Shown here: positions 13,463 through 21,837 of the stretch, piece by piece
How the letters are laid out: the number at the start of each line of letters is the position of its first letter
How positions within the stretch are numbered: position 1 is the first letter of the stretch
NCBI GenBank assembly: GCA_002392545.1
Contig: DGHF01000183.1
Coordinates: 1-27,078 of the forward strand
DNA length: 27,078 bases
Direction: 5' to 3'
Source of the DNA: Ruminococcus sp. UBA3855
Lineage (GTDB): Bacteria > Bacillota > Clostridia > Oscillospirales > Ruminococcaceae
Translations under genes and position numbers: made by a program
Notes under the pieces: model-generated
Told to the model about the DNA's origin: nothing
What the model saw: only the letters and a program-made list of their open reading frames with translations
Databases searched by the model: none

Positions 13463-15760
13463 TTATGACTGTTCCTCTCCGTAGGTGTTAATTTCGAGAC
13501 GTTTTTCGAAATCTCTTGCATTCATAGGCTTTCCGTACAGATAGCCCTGAATATAGTCACATCCCATGCGTTCCAGAATTTTGGACTGTCCCTCATATTC
13601 CACACCCTCTGCAATGGTTTCAATTTCCATAGAGCGTGCGATTTTGATAACAGCGGATACAATTTCCTGAGCGACTTTATCCGTTTCAATCTCAATGATG
13701 AAAGAGCGGTCAAGTTTGAGCAGGGTCAACGGCAGTAACTGAATATAGCTTAAAGAGGAATAGCCTGTTCCAAAGTCATCCATTGCAAGCAGGATTCCTT
13801 TTTCACGGAGAGAATTCATCTGCTGAACAGTGTAATTGATGTCGCCCAATGCCAGACGTTCTGTGAGTTCCAATTCAAGCCATTTCGGTTCAAGTCCGAA
13901 CTTGTTGAGCTGTTCCATGACCACATCACACACATCAGCCTGATAAAAGTCACCAGATGCAAAGTTAATTGACATGACAATTGGAGAAAGTCCTTTTTTT
14001 TGCCATTTTGCAGTCTGCTCCACGGCTTCGCAGAGTACAAAATTACTGATTTTGGAAATCATACCGGTTTTTTCTGCAATGGGAATGAAGACATTAGGAG
14101 AAATCATTGTTCCGTCCGGCTTAATCCAGCGGATGAGGGCTTCTGCGCCCATGATGTGTTTTTCGGGGTCTTTGAGGTCAACTTTTGGCTGATAATAAAG
14201 CTGTAAATGGCGCAATTCAATGGCATTTGCAAGCTCTTTTTCCATTTCGCTCTGGTTCATAATTTCCTCGTGCATAATGGCATCATAGCCCATCATGTAG
14301 GAAATTTCACTCTTGCCCATTGCAAGCGCAAATTCTGCATGTTCTACAACTTCATGGAAATTATTTCCATCTTGCGGAAGTTTCGCAAAACCAGCGGAAC
14401 AAGTGATAGAAAACTGTCTGAAATCATTGGTTTCCATGACTTCAATTTCACTGCGAATCTGTTCAAGAATGCGGACGGGCATTTCCTCGTCTGCATATAC
14501 AGAGGGGTCATTCAATACAATAACAAAATTATCCGCACTGACACGGGCAGCAAAACCGCCGTTGATGGTATATTTGCAGAGAATATGAGCGAAATCTTTC
14601 AGAACCTTGTCACCGTTTTCATAGCCGTAGGAATCATTGATAATATGGAAACGGTCAATATCCAGAACCATCACCCAATAAGTCTGCTGAATGTCCTGAC
14701 ACTGTTGATAAAGTTCTTCGCCGTCACTCATGAGCTTGTTACGGTTGTAAATTTCAGTGATTTCATCCATGTAGGCGAGTTTTTCAATATAAGCATCTTT
14801 CGCCTTTTCCATGGTAATATCAATCAAAGCACCGCCTACCAACGGCAGACCGCTGGGAGAAAGCAAATTTTCATGATAATGATAGGCGTACCAAGTATAA
14901 TGCTTGTCATTGTTGGCACTGATTCGCAGTTCCATTATGCGTGGGTGAGTTGTAGCATCTGCATCGGGTCTGGTTTCGCCGATTCTGCGGAGGTAGTCAT
15001 TAAATTTCACTCTGTCATCGGGATGCAGTTTGTTATGGAAATCTGCAAATGAAATATAGTTTTCCTCAATTCCAAGAAAAGCTTTTGCTTCGTCTGAAAC
15101 ATAATATTCCGGTCTGACGCTTTCACAAAGGAGCATACCAATGCCGGAAAGTCTCATGGAAATCTGGTAACGGTTCTGGGAGGATGCAAGATTTTGCGCA
15201 TAGGCAGAAAGTTCCTGAGCCGTTTCTTCCAGTTCGGTCGTTTCAAAACCAATGGAAAGATACAATGAAGCCTTTGAGCTTTCCATCAGGGCAGAGGTTG
15301 TCCAGCTGATATATCGCTTTGTGCCCTCTTCGGTTTCAATACCGCTGTCGTAGCTAGTACCCTCTAGGGTATCAGCGGCATCTTTGGGACTAAGACCGAT
15401 TTTATGGAAGAAACTTCCTAACAATACAGCACTGTCCTTGATTTCTTCATTCTCTTCCACTCCAAGCAATTCCGCCATTGGTTCATTGGTGTAGAGCGTT
15501 TCGAGGTCATCCGACCAGATGAAAGCAGGCGCATCAATGGAACGTACCATTTCACAAATACGATTGATGTCAACGGTGCTGTGCTGGCTTTGATAATACC
15601 GCACGGCAATCACCATTCCTACTGTAATTCCAATCAGCAGGAAAATATACAAACGCAGTGCAAACATGGAATGTTCCGGATATGTTTCTGCCATAAACAG
15701 AACCCACATAGAAAGTACTGCAAACAGGGCTTCTATCCACAAAATTAAATTTTTATTCAT
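13463..15760 (-). CDS. membrane c-di-GMP phosphodiesterase: two TM, PAS, PAS, degenerate GGDEF, EAL
   Basis: The 765-residue protein has two membrane helices near the N-terminus (about 5-25 and 33-54), so it is anchored with its sensory and catalytic parts in the cytoplasm. PAS-like domains lie at about 66-175 and 200-320 (the second ends with DITMEKAK, a typical PAS-to-GGDEF linker). A GGDEF-fold domain occupies about 325-490, but the signature reads S408-A-D-N-F412, so cyclase activity is not expected. The EAL domain (505-758) keeps its catalytic set: E540-A-L, N599 in SINFAS, E632 region LELTE, D661-D-F-G, K682 in LKLDRSFI and E718 in AEGVE; c-di-GMP hydrolysis to pGpG is predicted. A consensus promoter and an unusual leader hairpin precede ATG 15760. 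No ribosome site is adjacent to the start. Confidence 0.93.
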   Translation of the reverse strand: MNKNLILWIEALFAVLSMWVLFMAETYPEHSMFALRLYIFLLIGITVGMVIAVRYYQSQHSTVDINRICEMVRSIDAPAFIWSDDLETLYTNEPMAELLGVEENEEIKDSAVLLGSFFHKIGLSPKDAADTLEGTSYDSGIETEEGTKRYISWTTSALMESSKASLYLSIGFETTELEETAQELSAYAQNLASSQNRYQISMRLSGIGMLLCESVRPEYYVSDEAKAFLGIEENYISFADFHNKLHPDDRVKFNDYLRRIGETRPDADATTHPRIMELRISANNDKHYTWYAYHYHENLLSPSGLPLVGGALIDITMEKAKDAYIEKLAYMDEITEIYNRNKLMSDGEELYQQCQDIQQTYWVMVLDIDRFHIINDSYGYENGDKVLKDFAHILCKYTINGGFAARVSADNFVIVLNDPSVYADEEMPVRILEQIRSEIEVMETNDFRQFSITCSAGFAKLPQDGNNFHEVVEHAEFALAMGKSEISYMMGYDAIMHEEIMNQSEMEKELANAIELRHLQLYYQPKVDLKDPEKHIMGAEALIRWIKPDGTMISPNVFIPIAEKTGMISKISNFVLCEAVEQTAKWQKKGLSPIVMSINFASGDFYQADVCDVVMEQLNKFGLEPKWLELELTERLALGDINYTVQQMNSLREKGILLAMDDFGTGYSSLSYIQLLPLTLLKLDRSFIIEIETDKVAQEIVSAVIKIARSMEIETIAEGVEYEGQSKILERMGCDYIQGYLYGKPMNARDFEKRLEINTYGEEQS

Positions 15761-15767
15761 AAATCAT

Positions 15768-15795
15768 ACACTGGCGGTACAGTGTCCCCCTCTCT
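15768..15795 (-). promoter_or_regulatory. leader hairpin between the Shine-Dalgarno and the EAL-gene start codon
   Basis: On the minus strand the purine-rich AGAGAGGGGG (15795-15786) is followed by a six-pair hairpin ACACTG / CAGTGT (15785-15768, loop TACCGC) and then ATGATTT before the start ATG at 15760. Unfolded spacing from SD to ATG is 25 bases; with the hairpin formed it is about seven. A second ATG (15767) directly after the hairpin opens a four-codon frame that overlaps the real start. Confidence 0.5.
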
Positions 15796-15861
15796 TACAA
15801 GGTTTATTCTGATTTGATACAGAGCCTAACCGCTGAATGTCTGCATAATAATTATACTCTT

Positions 15862-15890
15862 ATTATAACTCTTTTTAGATAAAATGTCAA
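15862..15890 (-). promoter_or_regulatory. perfect consensus promoter of the phosphodiesterase gene
   Basis: On the minus strand TTGACA (15890-15885), a 17-base spacer and TATAAT (15867-15862), a full sigma-A consensus. It gives a leader of about 95 bases, longer than its neighbours'. Confidence 0.9.
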
Positions 15891-15910
15891 TGGATTCTGT
15901 CAAATTTCCC

Positions 15911-15959
15911 AAAAACGAATTTTGTCCCCGACGTTTTTCAGGCATCGGGGACAAAATTC
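15911..15959 (-). terminator. terminator of the COG5610-like gene
   Basis: A perfect 15-pair stem (15917-15931 with 15945-15959) overlaps the stop codon; on the minus strand it is followed by GTTTTTG. It separates this unit from the phosphodiesterase promoter just beyond. Confidence 0.93.
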
Positions 15960-17265
15960 ATTTTTTGTTGTGAATCTGCTGGAATAAATAATACATAGTT
16001 TCTTCATGACGAAGTGCTGAACGGCGGAGCACCTGCATGGGAAGATTGCTGACAGCAAGTGAACCATAACTCCACGGCAGACTTTCAGGGCGGTCTTCTT
16101 TCCGGAGATTGTGCAAGGAACGATGGAAAAATAAATGCTCCCTGAGAATGGTTTCTTCCGTGACCAGAGAATCTGCATCCCGACAAGGCAACATAGAAAA
16201 TAATAATGCTTCCTCTCTTGTGGGGCGGTACATCAGACCAGTCAGAAGGCGGATGCACATTTCCCGATGCAAATTTTTGTCAAAACGGTTGTACTGGATT
16301 TTTCCGGCACAATAAGAAGCGAATTTCCGACATACTTCCATCTGTGTCCTGAAAATGGGATTGATGGTTTCCGTTTCCGATTGCAATACCGGAAGAAAAC
16401 GACCGTTCTTTTCCTGATACCCTTTTGTCATGCTGTGCGGGGCATTGCAGATATTGACGAAAAGGCTTTTGCTGAATCGTGTCTGTAAGCGGAGATTGCT
16501 TTCAGGGGAAAAATACCATGTATTGCAAACACCGTCAGCAATACCGGAAACTTCTGTCAGTCCAAAGTAAAAGCCTGTGATGGGCGGAATGCCGTCAAGG
16601 AGTTGCCGGAGACTGCGCTGAATTTCCGTCGTCCAGCCAATATCGACAATTCCAAATGGGACTCCTTCTGTCAGTCCTTCCTGCACAAAATATCTGTAGG
16701 CGGTTGTATAAGCCTCACGGGAATGCATCAAGGATGCCTGACGGAAACGGACAGAAGACCGCAAAGCAGAACAAATTTCGTGATATTCTCTGGAAGAAAG
16801 CTTTTTTTCAGCGAATTCTTCCGGAAAATTCAATTCTTCACAAATTTGTCTGCGTTCCTCACTGGTGATGCTGGCACGGTTCAGAATGTGCTGTAATGTC
16901 TGTTTTGAACCTCGGTATAATAACAGGCTCATGCCGTCTTCTCTGTCAAGCCTATGCACGCAGGGGAGACGGAGTGCCAGACGAGAACCGTATAAATATT
17001 TCATTTCCACTGAAACAGGGCATACTTTTGTAATTTCTTTTGCAATTTCAAACGGAAGATAGCCGTCTCTGGAAAGAAAGTAAAGCCGTTTCAAGCCCAT
17101 TCTTTCCGCCTGTCTGAGAATATTCCACACATAGGAAAATAACACTGGTGCTGTCACTTGTGCAGTCAGTTCAGAAAATCGGTCTGAACTGTCCTGCACA
17201 ATTTGTTCCACTGCTTCTGCATAAAGAGGCACGTGCTCCAATGCAGAGGCGTATTTTCTGTCCAT
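15958..17265 (-). CDS. COG5610-like (HAD-superfamily-related) surface-polysaccharide-associated protein
   Basis: The 435-residue cytoplasmic protein has the marker L-x-F-L-S-R-D-G-Y-L at about 61-70 that typifies the COG5610 group of predicted HAD-related proteins in capsule and polysaccharide loci. The upstream HAD core of full-length members is not obvious here, so this may be the C-terminal or stand-alone form. A second conserved patch is GIVDIGWTTEIQRSLRQLL (about 208-226). Its exact reaction is unknown. It starts directly at the stop of the UDPGP gene (TAA then ATG with no gap), with only a weak GGTGT upstream, so it is probably translated by coupling. A strong terminator follows. The pairing with a nucleotide-sugar enzyme supports a role in glycan assembly (inference). 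Confidence 0.72.
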   Translation of the reverse strand: MDRKYASALEHVPLYAEAVEQIVQDSSDRFSELTAQVTAPVLFSYVWNILRQAERMGLKRLYFLSRDGYLPFEIAKEITKVCPVSVEMKYLYGSRLALRLPCVHRLDREDGMSLLLYRGSKQTLQHILNRASITSEERRQICEELNFPEEFAEKKLSSREYHEICSALRSSVRFRQASLMHSREAYTTAYRYFVQEGLTEGVPFGIVDIGWTTEIQRSLRQLLDGIPPITGFYFGLTEVSGIADGVCNTWYFSPESNLRLQTRFSKSLFVNICNAPHSMTKGYQEKNGRFLPVLQSETETINPIFRTQMEVCRKFASYCAGKIQYNRFDKNLHREMCIRLLTGLMYRPTREEALLFSMLPCRDADSLVTEETILREHLFFHRSLHNLRKEDRPESLPWSYGSLAVSNLPMQVLRRSALRHEETMYYLFQQIHNKK

Positions 17266-18498
17266 TTAGATTGTCACACCGTTTTTCTTCAGGAGTTCAC
17301 GGGCAGTCACAACAGAATCAACGCCGTCAGGATTCTTGACAGGGGCAAATTCATAATCTCTTTGCACTTCATAGGAAAGGCAGGATTCATGCAGATGAAT
17401 CATATCCAGAACCAGCGTTTCAAACTTGTAGGCATTTGGTTCAGTGGGCTTGACAAGATTTCCATTCTCATCCACATAAGGGACTTTCTTATTGACCACG
17501 TGAACAGGGAGAGAATTATTCAGAATTTCCGTGAGTTTATCCGTGCGGAACAGATAATTCAGGATAACGCCGTAATTGTAAGAAAGTTTTCCGTCCGGTT
17601 CTCTGCGTGTAATCATTTCGTCAGTCATTTCGTAATATTCCACAATGGAGGGCTTGCCGTCTTCCAGACAGAGCACCCCGACACGCTCCTGAGGGTCAGC
17701 CTTTGCAACGACCTTTGCGCCGGATTCACTGCCGGAAAGAACTGTTGCACCGATAAAGCAGGGGTCAGCGATTCTTTGCAGGACGTTATCGACTGCGAAA
17801 ATATTCAGCCATTCGATTCCCTCACGCTGTAATAATCCCAGATAACCAGCTTTTACCATGGAAGAGAACCAACCGCCGTTTCCGTTCGGAGAAGTGGCAA
17901 TTCTGCCTTTTTCTTCCAGTAAAATCTGACCGCTCGGGTCAACAGCTGGCGCCATATCCTGCACAAAGAAATGAACATATTCGGGATTATAGCCGAAATA
18001 TTTTTGTTCCTCGAAAAATTCCCTTGTGTCTTCGTCGTTCTTTTCGCTTGTCATGATGAACAGCGGAACAAATGTGCCAGCCCTGTCAACGACATCCATC
18101 AGGTTATGAATCAGACACTCAAAGATATACAGCGGATGAGTGACACCAATATCAAACATTCCCTTCGGCTTATCAAATCCGAGACGTGTTCCCATTCCGC
18201 CCGCAAGCAGGACAGCACCGACTTTTCCCTGACGGATTGCCTCAAGACCAGCAGATTCGAAATGTTCCTTATTTTCGGCAATGTCTTCCATGGTCAAAGC
18301 CCCAAGGGGTTCAATCACTCCACGGACACTTTCGCCGGAACTGCTGTAATTTTTGAAGACCTCCAGCAGAGCAGGGTCAAGAGCTTCAATCTGTGAAAGA
18401 AGTGCTTCCTGTTCCATGTCGCCGAGTTCATCATACCAGCGGAGAAGGTGGGACTGTCCCAAAGTTTCCAATTTTGCTTTTGCTTCCTGATAGTTCAT
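17266..18498 (-). CDS. UDPGP-family nucleotidyltransferase (UTP:sugar-1-phosphate uridylyltransferase, UAP1-like)
   Basis: The family makes UDP-sugars (UDP-GlcNAc, UDP-GalNAc or UDP-glucose) from UTP and a sugar 1-phosphate. The sequence has the eukaryote-like UDPGP layout rather than GalU/GlmU: a helical N-terminal part (1-90), the nucleotide-binding LAGGMGTRLGFDKPKG at 98-113, the P-N-G-N-G-G motif (204-209), and F-A-V-D-N-V (about 234-239) at the metal site. The C-terminal YKFETLVLDMI is also family-typical. At 410 residues it is somewhat shorter than human AGX1. Which sugar it uses cannot be told from sequence. AAGGAG lies eight bases before ATG 18498. A consensus promoter is about 80 bases upstream and the COG5610-like gene is coupled downstream. 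Confidence 0.9.
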   Translation of the reverse strand: MNYQEAKAKLETLGQSHLLRWYDELGDMEQEALLSQIEALDPALLEVFKNYSSSGESVRGVIEPLGALTMEDIAENKEHFESAGLEAIRQGKVGAVLLAGGMGTRLGFDKPKGMFDIGVTHPLYIFECLIHNLMDVVDRAGTFVPLFIMTSEKNDEDTREFFEEQKYFGYNPEYVHFFVQDMAPAVDPSGQILLEEKGRIATSPNGNGGWFSSMVKAGYLGLLQREGIEWLNIFAVDNVLQRIADPCFIGATVLSGSESGAKVVAKADPQERVGVLCLEDGKPSIVEYYEMTDEMITRREPDGKLSYNYGVILNYLFRTDKLTEILNNSLPVHVVNKKVPYVDENGNLVKPTEPNAYKFETLVLDMIHLHESCLSYEVQRDYEFAPVKNPDGVDSVVTARELLKKNGVTI

Positions 18499-18581
18499 GG
18501 TTTTCAGCTCCTTGTTTAAAATTTCAGAATATCATAGCAATTCCATTATAGCATATATATCTCACAAATCCGTCTGATTAT

Positions 18582-18610
18582 AGTATAGCATATTTATTTT
18601 TATTTGTCAA
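18582..18610 (-). promoter_or_regulatory. promoter of the UDPGP-COG5610 unit
   Basis: On the minus strand TTGACA (18610-18605), a 17-base spacer and TATACT (18587-18582) with extended -10 TGC. Confidence 0.85.
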
Positions 18611-18625
18611 GAACGAAAGGAGGGA

Positions 18626-18668
18626 GCGGCATTCCTCCCCGACCTAAGAGGACGGGGAGGAATGCCGC
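18626..18668. repeat. solitary perfect palindrome, 16-bp stem
   Basis: GCGGCATTCCTCCCCG (18626-18641) and its exact complement CGGGGAGGAATGCCGC (18653-18668) enclose an 11-base loop. It is G+C-rich beside A+T-rich flanks and lies upstream of the UDPGP promoter, beyond the C39 gene's terminator. CTTTTG after it is too short for a confident terminator, and no plus-strand gene reads into it. It could be the palindromic end of an IS200/IS605-type element or a small non-autonomous repeat. No second copy was found in this window. Confidence 0.6.
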
Positions 18669-18703
18669 CTTTTGATGAAAAAAGCAAGTATTTTTTGTGA
18701 CAG

Positions 18704-18740
18704 AAAAAACAAGAAGTCCCGACACATATCAGGACTTCTT
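18704..18740 (-). terminator. terminator of the four-gene cassette
   Basis: AAGAAGTCC (18711-18719) pairs with GGACTTCTT (18732-18740). On the minus strand the stem is followed by GTTTTTTC. It directly follows the C39 gene. Confidence 0.88.
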
Positions 18741-18746
18741 TCTTGT

Positions 18747-20651
18747 TTAATAAACCAGTTTGTAAACGTTCGGGAATTTTGCAAGATGTTCGGAGAGGTA
18801 ATTGTTCCAGCTTGAGCCAGGGTCATTGATTAAGAAACATTCCGGCAGAAATACTGTCGGGGCTGCTGTGTAGCCAGTGACAACCACATAATGCTGATTG
18901 CCGTTTGACTGCTTGCTTCCGAACATGACAGGATGATTATTCAGCAAAGCGGAATAAATACGCTTCATTACATCCTGACTGATTCCCTCGTTATATGTTT
19001 CCACGGTATAGCCCATGTTGACAATATCATTCCAGTTTGACAAAGCACCGCCGGAAGTGAAATTCATGAGCTGTTTCATGGAGGGGGGAGTAATAACGGT
19101 ATTGGTTTTGTAGGATTCCAGCATTGACATGGAAGTCAGCAGACAGCCAATACTGCCAATGGTGGAATTGCCAAGAGATGTATTTTTCCATTGTGTGTCA
19201 AATTGCTTGAAGCTGACAACATCCAGCATGATGGCATCATCATTGTATTTCAGGTCAAGTGAACCATCTTCAAGGAAACGATAATGATAATTGTCAATGT
19301 CGATGGTTTCGCCCTTTGCCATTGTACCGCCTTCATGGAAATAATAAGTTGTGCCGTTGATTTCCTGCAACCCATAACAGCAGATACCATTTTCGTCAAA
19401 ATAATAAGTATTGTTGCCGATATCCGTCAGACCAACAGCCATTGCACCGCTTTCATGGAAATAATAAGTATTTCCAAGGATGTCCCACAAGCCGGAGATA
19501 GCTTTTCCGCCGTCTGCGAAATAATAGGTTGTTCCGTCAATATTTTGGAATCCGAACAGCTGAGAACCTGTCTCATCGAAATAATAACGTCCGTCTTCCA
19601 AATTCAGCCAGCCAGTCAGCATTGCACCGACTTCGTCAAAATAACGTGAAACGCCGTCAATATTCTGGAATCCAGTGAGCATTTTTCCATCTTCTGCGAA
19701 ATAGTAGGTAAAATCATTGATATGAACCAAACCAGTCAAAGCCACACCATCAGAGCCGAAATAATATTGACTGCCGTCAGTATCAATCCATCCGGTCATC
19801 ATATGCCCGTCATCTTCAGACAGATAATACAGCTTGTCCCCCAGTCGCAGCAGTCCTTTCTTTTTGGAGAGTGTTTCACTGTCGAAATAATAGTAATCAT
19901 CTCCAAGATTGTACCAACTGCTGACAGCTGAGCCGTCATCTTGACTGAATACATAGACATTGTTATTGATGTACCGTGCACCGTGCAGAACGCCCGATTC
20001 TTCTGTGATGTAGTAGTGTTTGCCGTCAACTTCCACCATGCCGAAAATGGGCTGATTGGTTTCAGGGTCAGCATAATAAAGCTTTCCCTCTTCGGTTTCA
20101 TACCATCCGGAAACAGCATCAGCATTGGATTCAATAGGGGTTGTTTCCGTTTCAACAGGAACAGTTTCAGCAGGAATGACTTGATTTTCTTGATTTTCAG
20201 AATTTTCTGTATCAGGGATTGTGTCCTGTGTGACAGCTTCTTTCAGTGCGCCGTCTTCTTCAAACTGATACCATTCATCTTCAACGCATTGCAAACCGGT
20301 GAGTTTTCCCTCCGTTTCAGAGATGTAGTAACGGCTGTCGAAATAATCCATCCAGCCATAAACCGGAGAACCTGAAACAGGGTCGAAATAATAGCGTTTT
20401 CCGTTGATGGTCTGCCAGTCGGTTTTCAATGCACCGCTGTAACCGAACAAATAAGTAATTCCGTCAATTTCAGTTTCGCCGGTTGCCTTCGTGCCGTCCT
20501 CATTATAATAATAATGTTTTCCGTTTTTGATTTTCCATCCGTACTGAATGGTGTCAGCTTCCTCCGCAGAGGCGGAAACGGAAAAGGGACTGCATGCGAT
20601 TGCCATGACGGAAAGTATCAAGGCAACGGCGATTTTATGGGAACTTGCCAT
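18747..20651 (-). CDS. secreted cell-wall-binding-repeat protein with C-terminal C39-like cysteine peptidase domain
   Basis: A Sec signal peptide (MASSHKIAVALILSVMAIACS..., likely cut after SASA) leads into about 17 CW-binding/glucan-binding-type repeats of 20 residues (G-W-x-x-x-x-G-x-x-Y-Y-F-x-x-x-G). The array is split at about residues 130-180 by a Gln/Glu/Pro/Thr linker. The last 160 residues are a Peptidase_C39_2-like domain starting MLDVVSFKQFDTQW: catalytic Cys503 in SIGCLLTSM, His587 in NQHYVVVTG and Asp610 in LINDPGSS are all present, with a Gln of the oxyanion hole in FKQFD. The real target is unknown; a surface-anchored protease or amidase is likely. ATG 20651 is chosen because the upstream ATG (20660) abuts the AAAGGAGG site. 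It is the last of four genes in the cassette. Confidence 0.9.
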   Translation of the reverse strand: MASSHKIAVALILSVMAIACSPFSVSASAEEADTIQYGWKIKNGKHYYYNEDGTKATGETEIDGITYLFGYSGALKTDWQTINGKRYYFDPVSGSPVYGWMDYFDSRYYISETEGKLTGLQCVEDEWYQFEEDGALKEAVTQDTIPDTENSENQENQVIPAETVPVETETTPIESNADAVSGWYETEEGKLYYADPETNQPIFGMVEVDGKHYYITEESGVLHGARYINNNVYVFSQDDGSAVSSWYNLGDDYYYFDSETLSKKKGLLRLGDKLYYLSEDDGHMMTGWIDTDGSQYYFGSDGVALTGLVHINDFTYYFAEDGKMLTGFQNIDGVSRYFDEVGAMLTGWLNLEDGRYYFDETGSQLFGFQNIDGTTYYFADGGKAISGLWDILGNTYYFHESGAMAVGLTDIGNNTYYFDENGICCYGLQEINGTTYYFHEGGTMAKGETIDIDNYHYRFLEDGSLDLKYNDDAIMLDVVSFKQFDTQWKNTSLGNSTIGSIGCLLTSMSMLESYKTNTVITPPSMKQLMNFTSGGALSNWNDIVNMGYTVETYNEGISQDVMKRIYSALLNNHPVMFGSKQSNGNQHYVVVTGYTAAPTVFLPECFLINDPGSSWNNYLSEHLAKFPNVYKLVY

Positions 20652-20685
20652 TGGTATCATCCTCCTTTAAGGGTTAGCTTGTGTT

Positions 20686-21801
20686 TTACGGCTGCGACTC
20701 CGTAACGGCATAGAGATTGGTTTCCCATGCCGGAATATAGAGCCTGTGCCGGATATAAAGCTGATAATCAGGATTGAGCTTTTTCACAAGCAAGGGTAAT
20801 TCGAAAATATCCTGATTTCTGTGATACAGCGAAACGGAAAGTTTCGGCTGATACTGATAAATTGATTTCGCTGCTCCCCATAATGCTTCACGCTCGTAGC
20901 CTTCCACGTCCATTTTCAGGAACGAAACAGGCTCACCATCAAGCAAAGAATCCACACTTCTTGCGGAAAGGCTGTCGCCTGTCGAACTCAATGCCGACTG
21001 ACGACCGGAACGGGAATTGAATAATAATTCCGTATCCGTGCACCATGCCGCACAATGCAACGCATTGACACGCTTCATATTGACCGATTCAATGAATTTC
21101 ACAAGCTTTTTATAATTCCGCTTGTCGGGCTCAACTGCATAAATTGTATGGTATTTCATGGTGGTGTAATTGAGCAATTCTCTGATAGTATCCCCGTTAT
21201 ATGCGCCTAAATCGACAAAATCTTCATTCTTAGAGGGACGGAGAATATTTCTGTAAATTTCATCCGCAGGGGTGGAAATATCCTCCAGATAGGCAATATT
21301 TCCGCTGATTTTGTATTGAATGACATTCAGATAAACACGTCTTGACTCGTCATCAGCCAGACTTTCATAAACAGCATTCAGTTCCTGCAAATGTTCCATG
21401 CAATATTCATATGTGAAAAGCCCTCCGCCAATCACAGGGACATCCGGCGCATACAGGGTATGTCTCTGCGAAAGTTCACGGATGTAGTCAATCAAAGATG
21501 CATACCCTGCCGCAAATGCCAGAACAATGACAAAATCTTCCACAAGTTCCTCGACTTCGGAAAGCTTATGCACATGAAATCCGGCGAAAGAATGCCCCCT
21601 TACAAATTCATCACTAGCGAAAACACCTGCAACCGTGATTCCATATTTCTGAAAAACAGACATAATTTTTGCTGCGCCGTCACCCATTCCATAAATGAAA
21701 ATCGGTCTTGTTTCGGCTTTCAGACGTTCCCAGCAGGATATTTTTTCAGTAATCAGGCTTTCCAGCCCTTCCCCTTTCGGGGGGTAAAGAGTGGCATTCA
21801 T
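20686..21801 (-). CDS. FkbM-family SAM-dependent methyltransferase with N-terminal Rossmann-like domain
   Basis: Residues about 180-360 form an FkbM domain: SAM-binding F-V-D-L-G-A-Y-N-G-D (195-204), V-E-P-D (223-226) and the family signature F-L-K-M-D-V-E-G-Y-E (294-303). These enzymes O-methylate sugars or other hydroxyls in polysaccharide and natural-product pathways. The N-terminal 130 residues start with a Rossmann-like glycine turn (I-F-I-Y-G-M-G-D-G-A) and resemble the nucleotide-binding lead domain often fused to FkbM in glycan loci. No membrane segment is present. AAAGGA lies about ten bases before ATG 21801. The stop is 34 bases from the C39 gene start, and the PH-like gene is 36 bases upstream, so it is in an operon. 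Confidence 0.9.
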   Translation of the reverse strand: MNATLYPPKGEGLESLITEKISCWERLKAETRPIFIYGMGDGAAKIMSVFQKYGITVAGVFASDEFVRGHSFAGFHVHKLSEVEELVEDFVIVLAFAAGYASLIDYIRELSQRHTLYAPDVPVIGGGLFTYEYCMEHLQELNAVYESLADDESRRVYLNVIQYKISGNIAYLEDISTPADEIYRNILRPSKNEDFVDLGAYNGDTIRELLNYTTMKYHTIYAVEPDKRNYKKLVKFIESVNMKRVNALHCAAWCTDTELLFNSRSGRQSALSSTGDSLSARSVDSLLDGEPVSFLKMDVEGYEREALWGAAKSIYQYQPKLSVSLYHRNQDIFELPLLVKKLNPDYQLYIRHRLYIPAWETNLYAVTESQP

Positions 21802-21837
21802 GCGACAGAGTTCCTTTCTGATTTGGATTCAAATAAA

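Noticed and set aside
14207..15052. 281-residue plus-strand open frame opposite the EAL gene
   Set aside because: Antisense shadow of a conserved domain region, with Phe/His/Ile-rich composition typical of reverse-frame translation and no ribosome site.
15768..15855. c-di-GMP riboswitch upstream of the phosphodiesterase gene
   Set aside because: The leader is only about 95 bases, and the conserved GEMM-I/GEMM-II core sequences are not visible; only the simple hairpin is supported.
19284..20600. Regularly spaced GAAATAATA motifs as a DNA repeat or CRISPR array
   Set aside because: They are the reverse-strand codons for the Y-Y-F core of the wall-binding repeats in the C39 protein.
20652..20660. 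Upstream ATG of the C39 gene as start codon
   Set aside because: It directly abuts the AAAGGAGG site with no spacing; the ATG nine bases later has normal spacing and opens a good signal peptide.
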